A DNA stretch of 59,831 nucleotides from Candidatus Gastranaerophilales bacterium (lineage in GTDB: Bacteria; Cyanobacteriota; Vampirovibrionia; Gastranaerophilales; Gastranaerophilaceae): contig CALVEM010000012.1 of the NCBI GenBank assembly GCA_944326605.1, positions 1 through 59,831 on the forward strand, written 5' to 3'. Positions 43,238 to 52,968 of the stretch are shown here, in pieces. The position numbers and the translations under genes are program-made. Every line of letters starts with the position of its first letter. Position 1 is the stretch's first letter. A model generated the notes under the pieces. The model saw only the letters and a program-made list of their open reading frames with translations, ran no database searches and was not told the origin of the DNA.

Positions 43238-44407
43238 TTATTCATAAATTTCACATTTGCCGTCCTTTATGTAATCCATATTCTTTTTATAAATAACATG
43301 AGCAGTACAGGCATCACCCCTGTTTATTGATTGCTCATCATCTAATACACCTGAAAGTCCGCCCGGTAAAATTCGATCTTTATAAACTGCAAATGTATGC
43401 AAATCAATCCCCATCTTATTAGGCGGAGCATCACCGTTAACATCTACTCTTAATAAAGCACAGGCGACATAAGCATTACCACAGGTATTTGTGGAGGTTA
43501 GAGAAGAAATATACATACCATCATTTAAAACTGCATTTGAATACCAAGAATTAGTATTCAAATTAAGACCGAAACCGGCAGAACCAATAGATCCGTATGT
43601 TATATCCGGGAAACACCCTTTCTCATTTTTACCGCAAAATTTTACTACATTCATATATGGCAATATATAATACAAAAAATCTTCTTCATCACTTGTGGAT
43701 GATTCATACTTTGCTAAATTCCATCCGGAAATATCACCATTATCCTGTTTAGCTCTTATATAAGCATTGCTTATAACAGTATAAAATTTATTAAGCTTAG
43801 ATACATATTCCTGAATTTTATACTGTTGAATTAATGATGGTATAGTCATTGCCGCAACGACACCGATTATACCTAAGGTAATCAATACCTCAGCGAGTGT
43901 AAACGCTGCGCGTTTACGATGTGAATAAGTAAATAAGTGAATAGGTGAATAAGTTCGTTTCAGGAAAATATTAATGTCATCCTGAACTTGTTTCAGGATC
44001 TCCTTTATTCCTTCTCCCCTGTGTGGGAGAAGGTGGCACATTGTGCCGGATGAGGGGTGAGCACCAACCTCACAATAATTTAGTAAAAATTGACATGAAT
44101 TATTGAACAGGACTACGTGCGTAGCACCCTCACTGAATGGGGAGCGCACGCTTTGCAGAAGTTTTTCATTTATAGTTATTCTGGTAAAATTGCAACATAA
44201 TTTATTTTTGATATTAGCTTTGCATCTATGCCTCTTAGCGTCTTTGCTTCCGGTTAAGAGATCCTGAAACGAGTTCAGGATGACATAAATGATACTGGCT
44301 TTGCATCTTCGCCTCTTAGCATCTTTGCTTCTAGCTGCGTCTTTGCCTCCGGCGGAGCCTACAATGCCCCCCCCCCCGAGATTTACAATCCTTAACAATC
44401 TTTCCAT
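43238..44407 (-). CDS. Prepilin-like protein with a repeat-filled 5' extension and poly-G tract
   Basis: 389 residues. From about residue 168 it is an ordinary prepilin: AAFTLAEVLITLGIIGVVAAMTIPSL (in parts), with a globular part containing DVNGDAPPNKMG and C-terminal Cys residues. The first 167 residues are not pilin: they translate an 11-G tract and a mosaic of dispersed repeats (SKDAKRRRCKASI occurs twice in variant form; NSFQDL and LPHRGEG come from palindromes). No ATG, GTG or TTG lies close before the prepilin signal in frame. The upstream ATG has AAGGAG 7 nt before it and a TTGAAA-17-TATACT promoter, so the original start seems kept while repeats entered after it. It may be functional, phase-off in some cells, or decaying. 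Confidence 0.75.
   Translation of the reverse strand: MERLLRIVNLGGGGIVGSAGGKDAARSKDAKRRRCKASIIYVILNSFQDLLTGSKDAKRHRCKANIKNKLCCNFTRITINEKLLQSVRSPFSEGATHVVLFNNSCQFLLNYCEVGAHPSSGTMCHLLPHRGEGIKEILKQVQDDINIFLKRTYSPIHLFTYSHRKRAAFTLAEVLITLGIIGVVAAMTIPSLIQQYKIQEYVSKLNKFYTVISNAYIRAKQDNGDISGWNLAKYESSTSDEEDFLYYILPYMNVVKFCGKNEKGCFPDITYGSIGSAGFGLNLNTNSWYSNAVLNDGMYISSLTSTNTCGNAYVACALLRVDVNGDAPPNKMGIDLHTFAVYKDRILPGGLSGVLDDEQSINRGDACTAHVIYKKNMDYIKDGKCEIYE
43911..44366. repeat. Composite of dispersed repeats inside the prepilin gene
   Basis: From the pilin side: GTGAATAAGT-type units (43920-43955), a CCTGAAC...GTTTCAGG palindrome (near 43980), CTTCTCCC...GGGAGAAGG (near 44010-44033), the 46-bp repeat shared with 1280-1325 (44183-44228), and two 34-bp copies (44218-44251 and 44299-44332) flanking another CCTGAAACGAGTTCAGG palindrome. 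All are read in one open frame. Confidence 0.75.
44367..44377 (-). repeat. Poly-G tract (11 G) in the prepilin gene
   Basis: Eleven Gs in the coding strand after AATCTC, nine codons from the start. One extra G leads to a stop within about 17 codons; one fewer gives GCATTGTAG, an immediate stop. Confidence 0.9.
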
Positions 44408-44446
44408 ATCTCAACTCCTTATTTATAATCTTAAACCTATATTTAA

Positions 44447-44475
44447 AGTATAGCGTATTTTAATTAAATTTTCAA
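44447..44475 (-). promoter_or_regulatory. Promoter of the repeat-bearing prepilin gene
   Basis: On the minus strand TTGAAA, a 17-nt spacer and TATACT, about 40 nt before the ATG at 44407. Confidence 0.6.
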
Positions 44476-44483
44476 TAGCCTTG

Positions 44484-44596
44484 ATAGCGGCTACGCTATT
44501 TCTTTAGGATAGAAATGAAGAACATTTCAAGCAAAGCAGATGCGAGGGATAAGTTTTATACAAGACTTAGGTGGCGGATGGAACGGCTACGTTCCC
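44484..44596. repeat. REP-like palindromes and partial dispersed repeat
   Basis: ATAGCGGCTACGCTAT (44484-44499) and GGAACGGCTACGTTCC (44580-44595) share the core CGGCTACG with those at 38180 and 38376, but with changed and still complementary arms. Between them is a partial copy of the 38-kb repeat (GCGAGGGATAAGTTTTA). Confidence 0.7.
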
Positions 44597-44658
44597 AAAA
44601 ATTAATTTTTCCTTAAGAAAATTAATTTTTTTACAAATCCGTTATATAAATATAAAGT
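44597..44658 (+). promoter_or_regulatory. groESL upstream region with paired AT-rich repeats
   Basis: Two AAAATTAATTTTT direct repeats (44598-44610 and 44618-44630) flank CCTTAAG and directly precede a promoter-like TTTACA (44630-44635), 17 nt, TAAAGT (44653-44658). No CIRCE element (TTAGCACTC-N9-GAGTGCTAA) is present. Confidence 0.4.
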
Positions 44659-44690
44659 AGACTTGAATTAGGAGAAAAGGAGAAAATATT

Positions 44691-44975
44691 ATGTTAAAAC
44701 CATTAGCAGACAGAATTGTTATTAAAGTAATTGAAGACACAGAACAAACATCAGGCGGAATTTTTATTCCTGACAGCGCTAAAGAAAAACCGCAAAAAGG
44801 CGAAGTTGTTGCAGTAGGCGCCGGCAAAATAAATGAAAAAGGCGAAAGAGAACCTATGGATGTTAAAGTCGGTGACACAATTCTTTATGCAAAATATGCA
44901 GGAACAGATATTAAAATCGACGGAGTTGAATACAAAATTCTGTCTGTTAAAGACGCATTAGCAATTATTGAGTAA
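44691..44975 (+). CDS. groES: Co-chaperonin GroES
   Basis: 94 residues, the lid of the GroEL chamber. Signatures: [14 protein letters not shown] at the N-terminus, the mobile loop [28 protein letters not shown] and [26 protein letters not shown] precedes the ATG. It is followed by groEL after a 145-bp gap holding a dispersed repeat, which is longer than the usual spacing of this operon. Confidence 0.98.
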   Translation: MLKPLADRIVIKVIEDTEQTSGGIFIPDSAKEKPQKGEVVAVGAGKINEKGEREPMDVKVGDTILYAKYAGTDIKIDGVEYKILSVKDALAIIE

Positions 44976-45105
44976 AAGTTAATAAGTAAATAGGTTAATA
45001 AGTTAATAAGTCTGTTTCGGCATTCTGTGCAAGTATATTTTCGAGCAAAGCGAGAGATAAGAACTTATTCACGAATTCACTTATTAGCTTATTCACCGAA
45101 ATATT
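44976..45105. repeat. Dispersed palindromic element between groES and groEL
   Basis: GTTAATAAGT units on the left and their complements (ACTTATTCAC, ACTTATTAGC) on the right bracket a core with TTCGGCA...TGTGCAAGTATATTTTCGAGC (in parts) that matches, in reverse, the element at 41232-41350. The groEL ribosome site (AAAGGAG) lies just beyond it and is intact. Confidence 0.65.
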
Positions 45106-45108
45106 TAA

Positions 45109-46758
<1,650 letters not shown>

Positions 46759-46780
46759 GCCTAAAAAAATAATATAAATA

Positions 46781-46811
46781 AAAAAAGACCTGCTTTTAAG
46801 CAGGTCTTTTT
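46781..46811. terminator. Bidirectional terminator between groEL and cysK
   Basis: GACCTGCTT/AAGCAGGTC flanked by A-runs on the left and T-runs on the right works on both strands. It overlaps the stop codon of cysK by a base or two. Confidence 0.85.
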
Positions 46812-47730
46812 AATGTTCAAATAATGTACTTGATAAATACCGCTCGCCTGTATCAGGCAAAATAACAACTATTAACTTTCCGTTATTTTCACTGCGTTTG
46901 GATATTTCCATTGCAGCAAACATGGCTGCGCCCGATGATATTCCGCACAAAATACCTTCCTTTTTAGCCAGATCTCTTGCCGTTTCAATTGCATTCTCAT
47001 CCTTTAACGGAAAAATTTCATCCACAACACTTCTGTCAAAATTTCCAGGGACAAAATTTGCGCCTATTCCCTGAATACCATGCGAGCCAGCAGACTTTCC
47101 CGCTAATACCTGAGATGAATATGGTTCAACAGCTACAGCCTTTATTAACGGATTTTTCTTTTTCAAACCTCTTGCAATCCCGCATATTGTTCCGCCCGTC
47201 CCAACTCCAGCAATTACTATATCAACTTTGCCGTCAGTATCATGCCAGATTTCTTCGGATGTTATTTTCTCATGAATTTCAGGATTTGAAGGATTGTTAA
47301 ATTGCTGCGGAATAAATGAATTTTTTATTTCTCTATGCAGTTCTTCGGCTTTTTCCACTGCACCCTGCATACCCCTAGCACCTTCTGTCAGGACAATTTC
47401 CGCACCATAGGCAGCCAGTAATTTGCGTCTTTCAATGCTCATAGTCTCAGGCATAGTTAAAATCATTCTGTATCCTTTAACAGCGCAAACCATAGCTAAA
47501 CCTATGCCTGTATTTCCGCTCGTCGGTTCAATAATTACAGTATCTTTATTTACAAGCCCCTGTTTTTCTGCCTGTTCAATCATGTTTAATGCCGGACGAT
47601 CTTTAACTGATCCGCCGGGATTAAAGCTTTCCAATTTTACAGCAATAACAGCATTACCGTTGTTCAATTTGTTTATTTTGACAAGCGGTGTATTTCCAAT
47701 TAATTCGAAAACATTCTCAGCAATATTCAT
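46810..47730 (-). CDS. cysK: Cysteine synthase (O-acetylserine sulfhydrylase)
   Basis: 306 residues, a PLP enzyme making cysteine from O-acetylserine and sulfide. PLP Lys43 in [13 protein letters not shown], the substrate loop PTSGNTGIG at 69-77, the phosphate loop [10 protein letters not shown] near 175-184 and CGISSGAA near the C-terminus are all present. GAGGAG precedes the ATG. The gene ends against the groEL terminator. CysM-type alternatives are less likely given the loops. Confidence 0.95.
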   Translation of the reverse strand: MNIAENVFELIGNTPLVKINKLNNGNAVIAVKLESFNPGGSVKDRPALNMIEQAEKQGLVNKDTVIIEPTSGNTGIGLAMVCAVKGYRMILTMPETMSIERRKLLAAYGAEIVLTEGARGMQGAVEKAEELHREIKNSFIPQQFNNPSNPEIHEKITSEEIWHDTDGKVDIVIAGVGTGGTICGIARGLKKKNPLIKAVAVEPYSSQVLAGKSAGSHGIQGIGANFVPGNFDRSVVDEIFPLKDENAIETARDLAKKEGILCGISSGAAMFAAMEISKRSENNGKLIVVILPDTGERYLSSTLFEH

Positions 47731-47756
47731 TTAAAAACTCCTCAGGTACATATTAT

Positions 47757-47785
47757 AAAAGGGCTGATAAAAAATCAACCCTTTT
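47757..47785 (-). terminator. Terminator of the sigma/Spy-like operon
   Basis: On the minus strand AAAAGGGTTGAT and ATCAGCCCTTTT pair (one wobble) around a short T-loop, just beyond the stop of the Spy-like gene and before cysK. Confidence 0.7.
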
Positions 47786-47833
47786 TCTTTTATATGGAGA
47801 TTACAGTGTCGTTTTGCTATTGGTACCGTAATA

Positions 47834-48451
47834 TTATTCTTTAACCGGAGCCGGTTCTACAGGAGCCGGAGCTATAGGTCTCGGTCCTTCCGGTCCAAAT
47901 CCCGGACGGGGTCCGAATTCAGGATGTCCGCCTTTTTTATGTCTTTTTTCAAAATTTTTGCGTCCTTCTTCCTTCATTTTTTTCAATTCTTTCTGTTGTT
48001 TTTTAGTCAGGATAGCTTCAAAATCTTTCATATTCTGCATACGAAGTTCATGTGCCTGAATTTTCAATGCTTTAATTTCTTTATGAATTTGAGCTAATTT
48101 TTCCTGCTGCATTTCAACAGACATTCTTGAACGTTTTACAGCTTCAGCTTCTTGGTGTTTTTCTTTAATCTTTTCCATAATAGGTTTCATCTGCTCAATG
48201 CCTTTTTGACGAATTTCTTTTGCCTGAGCCTTTTGTTCATCAGTAAGTTTTAAACGGTTTTCAAAATCTGCCTGACGTTTTTTGAATTCAGGGTTAACAG
48301 GAGGTCTTTTCTTACACTGGCATTCTTTTGTCTGAACAGTTGACTTTGTAGGAACTGCATCAGGTGCAGCAGTTGTTGCTGCATCAGCCGCAAAAGTTGC
48401 AGAAGCTGCAAAAATCATAACACTTGCAATTAGTAAAGCTTTTTTCATCAT
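47834..48451 (-). CDS. Periplasmic Spy/CpxP-like LTxxQ protein
   Basis: About 205 residues from the ATG at 48451 (AAAGGA 9 nt upstream; ATGs at 48457 and 48448 are alternatives). The longer frame to 48517 would overlap the sigma gene. A signal peptide (about 1-21) is followed by a Cys motif CQCKKRPP, then a highly charged helical region with two LTxxQ-type motifs, LTDEQKAQ and LTKKQQKE, as in Spy/CpxP/ZraP chaperones, and a Pro/Gly-rich tail. It lies in one operon with an anti-sigma and an ECF sigma factor, so it is probably an envelope-stress chaperone or sensor. The paired Cys suggest possible metal binding. Confidence 0.85.
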   Translation of the reverse strand: MMKKALLIASVMIFAASATFAADAATTAAPDAVPTKSTVQTKECQCKKRPPVNPEFKKRQADFENRLKLTDEQKAQAKEIRQKGIEQMKPIMEKIKEKHQEAEAVKRSRMSVEMQQEKLAQIHKEIKALKIQAHELRMQNMKDFEAILTKKQQKELKKMKEEGRKNFEKRHKKGGHPEFGPRPGFGPEGPRPIAPAPVEPAPVKE

Positions 48452-48473
48452 AATCATTAATCCTTTCTTTTTT

Positions 48474-48971
48474 TTATAACAAATCCTGTAACATAACTGC
48501 CAATTCTTTTTTGGCATTATAAAGTCTTGATTTAATTGTACCTACCGGACATTTTAGTTTATGAGCCGCGTCCTCATATGAATATCCGTATATTTCACAC
48601 AGCATGACTGTTTGTTTAAACTTTGGTTTTAAGGCATTTATAGCCTCTGTAATTCTTTTTTGCCTGTCGTTACTTATCAAAGTAAGCTCAGGTGTCGGTT
48701 TTTTATCTTTTATAAGGTTAAGGCATTCTTCGTCTGCTACGGCGGTATCAGATACCTTTTTATATGATGATTTCAAATAATCTTTTGAAACATTTTTAGC
48801 AATAGTATTTATCCAGCTCTTAAAAGAGCCTTGTTCTTTGTACTTGCTGGCATTTTTCCACACCCTAACGTACACTTCTTGTTCTAAATCTTCATTTGTT
48901 TCTTTTGTAATAAGCTTTATGATACTTCTTACATTATTTTTATTGCTTTTTATAAGCTCTTTAAAATCCAT
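48474..48971 (-). CDS. ECF-type RNA polymerase sigma factor
   Basis: 165 residues. Region 2 (about 15-75) reads EDLEQEVYVRVWKNASKY and FKSWINTIAKNVSKDYLKS; region 4 (about 105-160) reads LKPKFKQTVMLCEIYGYSYEDAAHKLKCPVGTIKSRLYNAKKEL (in parts), with the VGTIKSRLYNA recognition helix typical of ECF factors. It starts 3 nt after the anti-sigma stop. It is expected to drive an envelope-stress regulon including this operon. Confidence 0.93.
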   Translation of the reverse strand: MDFKELIKSNKNNVRSIIKLITKETNEDLEQEVYVRVWKNASKYKEQGSFKSWINTIAKNVSKDYLKSSYKKVSDTAVADEECLNLIKDKKPTPELTLISNDRQKRITEAINALKPKFKQTVMLCEIYGYSYEDAAHKLKCPVGTIKSRLYNAKKELAVMLQDLL

Positions 48972-48974
48972 TAA

Positions 48975-49319
48975 CTATTCCACCATTAAAAATCCGTATG
49001 AGTCAACAGGAAATCCGTAATCTTCCGCACTAAGTGTCGTTCCATACTTAATTGTATCGGAAATATCAGTATTTAAATTTATTACACCGAGTGTTGTTCC
49101 GCTCAATAGTATTGCAAACACGGCACAAGCTGCTTTTAATTTTACGACATTTCGTCTTTTGGCTTTGTAATACGGTCTTACCTCTTTCAACAAATCAGAA
49201 ACTCTGTCCATAACCTGCTGTTCTTTCTGACAATCTTCGCATGAATTAACATGCTCTTTCAAAGTTTCGTCATTACCGAATGTAAATAATGCTTCGTATT
49301 TTGTACATTTTTCTTTCAT
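48975..49319 (-). CDS. Membrane anti-sigma factor with zinc-type motif
   Basis: 114 residues from ATG 49319, which has AAAAGGTG 6 nt upstream (a GTG at 49328 is in frame but too close to that site). The N-terminal cytoplasmic part carries the H-x-x-x-C-x-x-C motif HVNSCEDC of zinc anti-sigma factors; a single membrane helix is at about 60-80, and a short extracytoplasmic part follows. It lies directly before the sigma gene. Unusually the anti-sigma comes first in the operon. Confidence 0.85.
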   Translation of the reverse strand: MKEKCTKYEALFTFGNDETLKEHVNSCEDCQKEQQVMDRVSDLLKEVRPYYKAKRRNVVKLKAACAVFAILLSGTTLGVINLNTDISDTIKYGTTLSAEDYGFPVDSYGFLMVE

Positions 49320-49333
49320 GTGTTTCACCTTTT

Positions 49334-49367
49334 GTGTAGAATTTAATAAAGATTTTAACGTCTACAC
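49334..49367. promoter_or_regulatory. Inverted repeat before the sigma operon
   Basis: GTGTAGA and TCTACAC face each other 20 nt apart just upstream of the anti-sigma gene. It may be an operator or part of an ECF promoter. Confidence 0.35.
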
Positions 49368-49495
49368 TAATATAACGATCAGAAAAATAAAAAGTTCATT
49401 TTTTTATTTGCAAATATTTTTTTCGTAATATATTATAACAAATGTAGCACACACTAGCAAAAATTAAAATTTACGATTTTTAATTCTGAGGAATT

Positions 49496-50041
49496 ATGGC
49501 ACTGGCAGATATTATAAAACGCACCTGTAAAAAACTTGGTGAAAATAATAAACCAACTTATGTGGTAATGGCAATTGCGACTGTTAAAGGGATTTGCCGT
49601 CCTACATTTACAATGATGGACAAAAAAGAAAATCCTGAAACTAAAAAATATACAGCACTCAGAGAAGGTTTAACAGAAGTAATTGCAATTCCCGCATACT
49701 GGGCATGCGGTGAGGCTGCCGGAGCTCTTGCTAAAAAAGTTTTTAAAGATAAGGCTCTTGCCGGACGTGCAGAAAAAAATCTCATGTTTATGGGAGTATG
49801 TATAGCAGCGTTATTTGTTATTCCGGGATTATGTTCCGTTGCAATAAAACCAATTATGGATAAAATGGGTTTGAAAGCTCCTGAAGATAAAAAACATTCT
49901 GAAAGCCCGCAAATACCGGCACAAATACAAAACACATATACTCCGGCACCAACCAATCCATTGCCGCATAAGAATACATTCCCGCAGATGCAAGCATACA
50001 CAAGCAGACCGCAAACAGGTCTGAGGGTAGGTGGATTATGA
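49496..50041 (+). CDS. Lineage membrane protein, paralogue of the next gene
   Basis: 181 residues, function unknown. The pattern is K-G-I-C-R-P-x-F-x-x-M-D at about 29-40, then ETKKYTALREGL, a hydrophobic stretch (about 60-80), a second (about 100-120) ending AIKPIMDKMGL, and a Pro/Gln/Thr-rich tail. The same order of motifs is found in the next gene, with which it overlaps by 4 bases. TGAGGA precedes the ATG. No known family is recognised. Confidence 0.75.
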   Translation: MALADIIKRTCKKLGENNKPTYVVMAIATVKGICRPTFTMMDKKENPETKKYTALREGLTEVIAIPAYWACGEAAGALAKKVFKDKALAGRAEKNLMFMGVCIAALFVIPGLCSVAIKPIMDKMGLKAPEDKKHSESPQIPAQIQNTYTPAPTNPLPHKNTFPQMQAYTSRPQTGLRVGGL

Positions 50042-50679
50042 TAGGAGCAGTACAAAAATTATTAACAAGTTCACAAATGGCATCTGTTGCGCAAAATACA
50101 ACACAGTCTGTTGCGATAGAAACTACCTTAAAATCAATCGGCAGACCCGGTTTTATTCTTATTGATAACGATATTGATTCCGATACAAAACAGTATGCAG
50201 CTGCAAAAGAATTCTTATATCAGGCAACATGCCTTGCTGTTTATATGGCTTTAATTGTTCCGGTATTTAAAAAAGGTGGTTTTAAACTTGCAAAAGAAAA
50301 ACTGTTTAAAAATACTAACGGATTTGAACATTTTAAAGATGTAGGTGAATACCTGCATTACAGAAAACTCGCAGACAATCCATCAATACAAAACAGACAG
50401 GCTACACTGGAAAAAGAAGTTATCGCCACAAAAGATAAAGTTAAGGATAAATATAACGCTACATTGCTGGCAGAACTAAAAAAAGAAAATCCGGAAAAAT
50501 TTGCTTATGTGAAAGGAGCTGTTGAACTGAGCAACATTATAGGTTCGGTCCTTGGACTTGCAATACTTGCACCTCAGGTAAGCCATGTATTTATCCACCC
50601 TGCACTCAGAATTTTAGGGCTGGAAAAGAAAGATAAAAAGCCTGAAAATCAGACACAAAAACTTGATACAAAAGCCTAA
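50038..50679 (+). CDS. Lineage membrane protein, paralogue of the preceding gene
   Basis: 213 residues. It shares with its neighbour SIGRPGFILIDND (cf. GICRPTFTMMDKK), DTKQYAAAKEFL, two hydrophobic segments and FIHPALRILGLEKKDKK. Between the membrane segments it has a charged helical insert of about 70 residues lacking in the neighbour. The ATGA overlap means coupled translation, so the two may form a hetero-oligomer. A terminator follows. Confidence 0.75.
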   Translation: MIGAVQKLLTSSQMASVAQNTTQSVAIETTLKSIGRPGFILIDNDIDSDTKQYAAAKEFLYQATCLAVYMALIVPVFKKGGFKLAKEKLFKNTNGFEHFKDVGEYLHYRKLADNPSIQNRQATLEKEVIATKDKVKDKYNATLLAELKKENPEKFAYVKGAVELSNIIGSVLGLAILAPQVSHVFIHPALRILGLEKKDKKPENQTQKLDTKA

Positions 50680-50681
50680 CA

Positions 50682-50710
50682 AAAAAGGAACTTTTAAAAA
50701 GTTCCTTTTT
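50682..50710. terminator. Terminator between convergent genes
   Basis: AAAAAGGAAC.../...GTTCCTTTTT palindrome with A and T runs on both sides, so it could act in both directions. Confidence 0.75.
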
Positions 50711-50736
50711 AAATTATATATTTTTTACATTCAAGC

Positions 50737-51345
50737 TTAGTAATCCATTACCCAGCCGTCATGCAATATCTGCGCGAAACATTCACCGTAATCACCTTGC
50801 TGGCATGCTTCAACTGTTGCATTATCAGGATTACCAACAGAAGTAACGGTTCCGTCATTTTCTATATATAAATGAAATAAATCTCTGCCATAAGTATTTG
50901 GTTGTTGTTTACCATTAACATCAACTGTTGCCGTAATACCGGAACTCATTTTCTGGATACATATTGAACTCCCGCTTGCTAAAACTGCGCAAGCAGAATC
51001 TGACGGGCTATAAAAATAATCACTGCCGGTTAAAGTAGTATATACATCTGAAAAACAGTCACCCATTGCTGTACTAGCACTACATGTTCGTGTCGTTTTA
51101 AAATAACTATTTAAAAAATTACTTGCACCTTTTCTTACAGCCGGTGTTTCCATTAATCGCTGAGTATTTCCCTCAGCCAAAGCAGATTCAGCAGCCTGAG
51201 ATAATTCTGAATGAATTTTTCTTAACTGAGTAACAAAGCTTTGACGTTGATAATTTTCCATTAAATTCGGAACTGTCATAGCTGCCACAACACCTATAAT
51301 AGCTAAAGTAACAAGTACTTCCGACAAAGTGAATGCATTTTTCAT
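50737..51345 (-). CDS. Prepilin-like protein, plain short leader
   Basis: 202 residues. The leader is only MKNA, followed by FTLSEVLVTLAIIGVVAAMTV (Glu at +5), then an alpha-helical spine and a globular part with DVNGKQQPNTYGRD and C-terminal CFAQILHDGWVMDY. It is a clear paralogue of the gene at 55041, but has no poly-G tract. Promoter TTGTAA-17-TAAAAT and AGAGGA are upstream. It is a single gene, not part of a pilus operon. Confidence 0.9.
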   Translation of the reverse strand: MKNAFTLSEVLVTLAIIGVVAAMTVPNLMENYQRQSFVTQLRKIHSELSQAAESALAEGNTQRLMETPAVRKGASNFLNSYFKTTRTCSASTAMGDCFSDVYTTLTGSDYFYSPSDSACAVLASGSSICIQKMSSGITATVDVNGKQQPNTYGRDLFHLYIENDGTVTSVGNPDNATVEACQQGDYGECFAQILHDGWVMDY

Positions 51346-51389
51346 ACGTAATATCCTCTCTATTGTTAATATAAATATTTTAACATATA

Positions 51390-52697
51390 TCAGGGCAATT
51401 TACAAGACATAATATATTCAATTGAGCGTTTTGATATTAATTCAGCTTTTAATTTTTTATTTTTTCTTTCTTTTTTGGGTAATTCAACAGGATCAACAAT
51501 TCCCCAATTAGAATTAATCGGCTGAAATTTTTCATGATTAATGTCACTGATATAATGAGTTAATGCGCCGAGCATTGTAGTTCCAGGAAGATCTATAAGA
51601 GCATTTCCGTTAACATAATTTGCCGCATTTATACCTGCAAGCATACCGGTCGCTATAGATTCGGTGTAGCCTTCGGTTCCGGTAATTTGACCGGCAAAAA
51701 ATAAATCTTTACGTTCTCTTGTCTGCAAAGAAGAATTCAATAATTTCGGAGAGTTTATAAAAGTGTTTCTGTGCATAACACCGTAACGCACAATATTCAC
51801 GTTTTCTAATCCCGGTATTGATTGCAAAAGTTCTTTCTGGCTGCTCCACTTCAAGTTAGTTTGGAAACCGACAAGATTAAACAACGTTTTTGCGGAATTA
51901 TCCTGCCGCAGCTGAACAACAGCATAATTTTCAATACCTGTTCTTTTATCTACAAGTCCAACAGGCTTCATCGGACCAAATCTTAACGTATCAACCCCGC
52001 GGGCTGCAAGTACTTCTATAGGAAGGCAGCTTTCAAAAAATTTTGCATTTTTTTCAAATTCTTTTAGCTCAATTCTCGGTGCATTAATAAGAATATTATA
52101 GAAATTTTCATACTCCTCTTTATTCATAGGACAATTAATATATGAAGCTTCCCCTTTATCATACCGGCTTGCCCAGAAAGCTTTATCAAAATTTATACTG
52201 TCCTTTTCAACAATAGGCGCAATTGCATCAAAAAAATGCAAATGTTCATTTTTAGTAAAATCTTTTATTGAATCCGCTAATGAATTAGAAGTCAAAGGAC
52301 CTGATGCAATAATTGTGCATCCTTCAGGAATTTTTAAGACTTCTTTTCGAATAATATTTATATTATTATCATTTTCAATTCTTTCCGTAACGGCAGCAGA
52401 AAACAACTCTCTGTCAATGGCCAGAGCACTTCCTGCAGGAACAGAATACTCTCTTGCAATTCTTATTAATTCCCCGCCCAGAAGCTCCATCTCTTTTTTC
52501 AAAAGACCTGATGCATTTGAGCAATCAGAAACTCCAAGGCTGTTAGAACATACAAATTCTGCAAACTTACCTGTCTTATGTGCGCCTGTTGATTTTTCGG
52601 GACGCATTTCAAATAAATTTACATTAATTCCTCTTTTAGATAACTGTAAAGCAGCCTCCGCTCCTGCAAGTCCTGCTCCGATAACATTAACTTCCAT
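51390..52697 (-). CDS. trmFO: Folate/FAD-dependent tRNA (uracil-54-C5) methyltransferase
   Basis: TrmFO makes m5U54 in the T-loop of tRNA using methylene-THF and FADH2. 435 residues. FAD site VIGAGLAGAEAALQL at the N-terminus, then MRPEKSTGAHKTGKFAEFVCSNSL (in parts), CPMNKEEYENF, GPMKPVGL, VQLRQDN, VGFQTNLKW and AGQITGTEGYTES, all family signatures. No Shine-Dalgarno; a TATAAA -10 ends 8 nt before the ATG, with TTGACT upstream at a short spacing, so a leaderless message is likely. Confidence 0.96.
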   Translation of the reverse strand: MEVNVIGAGLAGAEAALQLSKRGINVNLFEMRPEKSTGAHKTGKFAEFVCSNSLGVSDCSNASGLLKKEMELLGGELIRIAREYSVPAGSALAIDRELFSAAVTERIENDNNINIIRKEVLKIPEGCTIIASGPLTSNSLADSIKDFTKNEHLHFFDAIAPIVEKDSINFDKAFWASRYDKGEASYINCPMNKEEYENFYNILINAPRIELKEFEKNAKFFESCLPIEVLAARGVDTLRFGPMKPVGLVDKRTGIENYAVVQLRQDNSAKTLFNLVGFQTNLKWSSQKELLQSIPGLENVNIVRYGVMHRNTFINSPKLLNSSLQTRERKDLFFAGQITGTEGYTESIATGMLAGINAANYVNGNALIDLPGTTMLGALTHYISDINHEKFQPINSNWGIVDPVELPKKERKNKKLKAELISKRSIEYIMSCKLP

Positions 52698-52819
52698 AAA
52701 AAAAGTTTATAACGGACAAAAAATACAGTCAATTTTATAAACAATCGGGTGATTTTTTATCTTTTAATAAGATTTATTACTTTTTTGTAAACTTATTGTT
52801 ATATTTGTAGTAAAAAAAC

Positions 52820-52848
52820 TTGCAAGTTTAATATATATTAAGTATAAT
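52820..52848 (+). promoter_or_regulatory. Promoter of the 643-residue membrane protein
   Basis: TTGCAA, 17 nt and TATAAT. The leader to the ATG at 52969 is about 115 nt long. Confidence 0.6.
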
Positions 52849-52968
52849 AAATACACTTAATACATTTATTACCATTAATTTTTGTTAAAATCCAGACAAA
52901 AAATAGCAATAAGTGTAAAAAATATTTTTTTAAATATGTGTGTAGTTATGAAAATTTAAAGTAGGGAC

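Noticed and set aside
44642..44878. 78-codon minus-strand frame over groES
   Set aside because: Antisense shadow of groES with no ribosome site.
49558..50055. 165-codon minus-strand frame
   Set aside because: It is antisense to the gene at 49496, which has a ribosome site, coupling to its neighbour and a paralogue.
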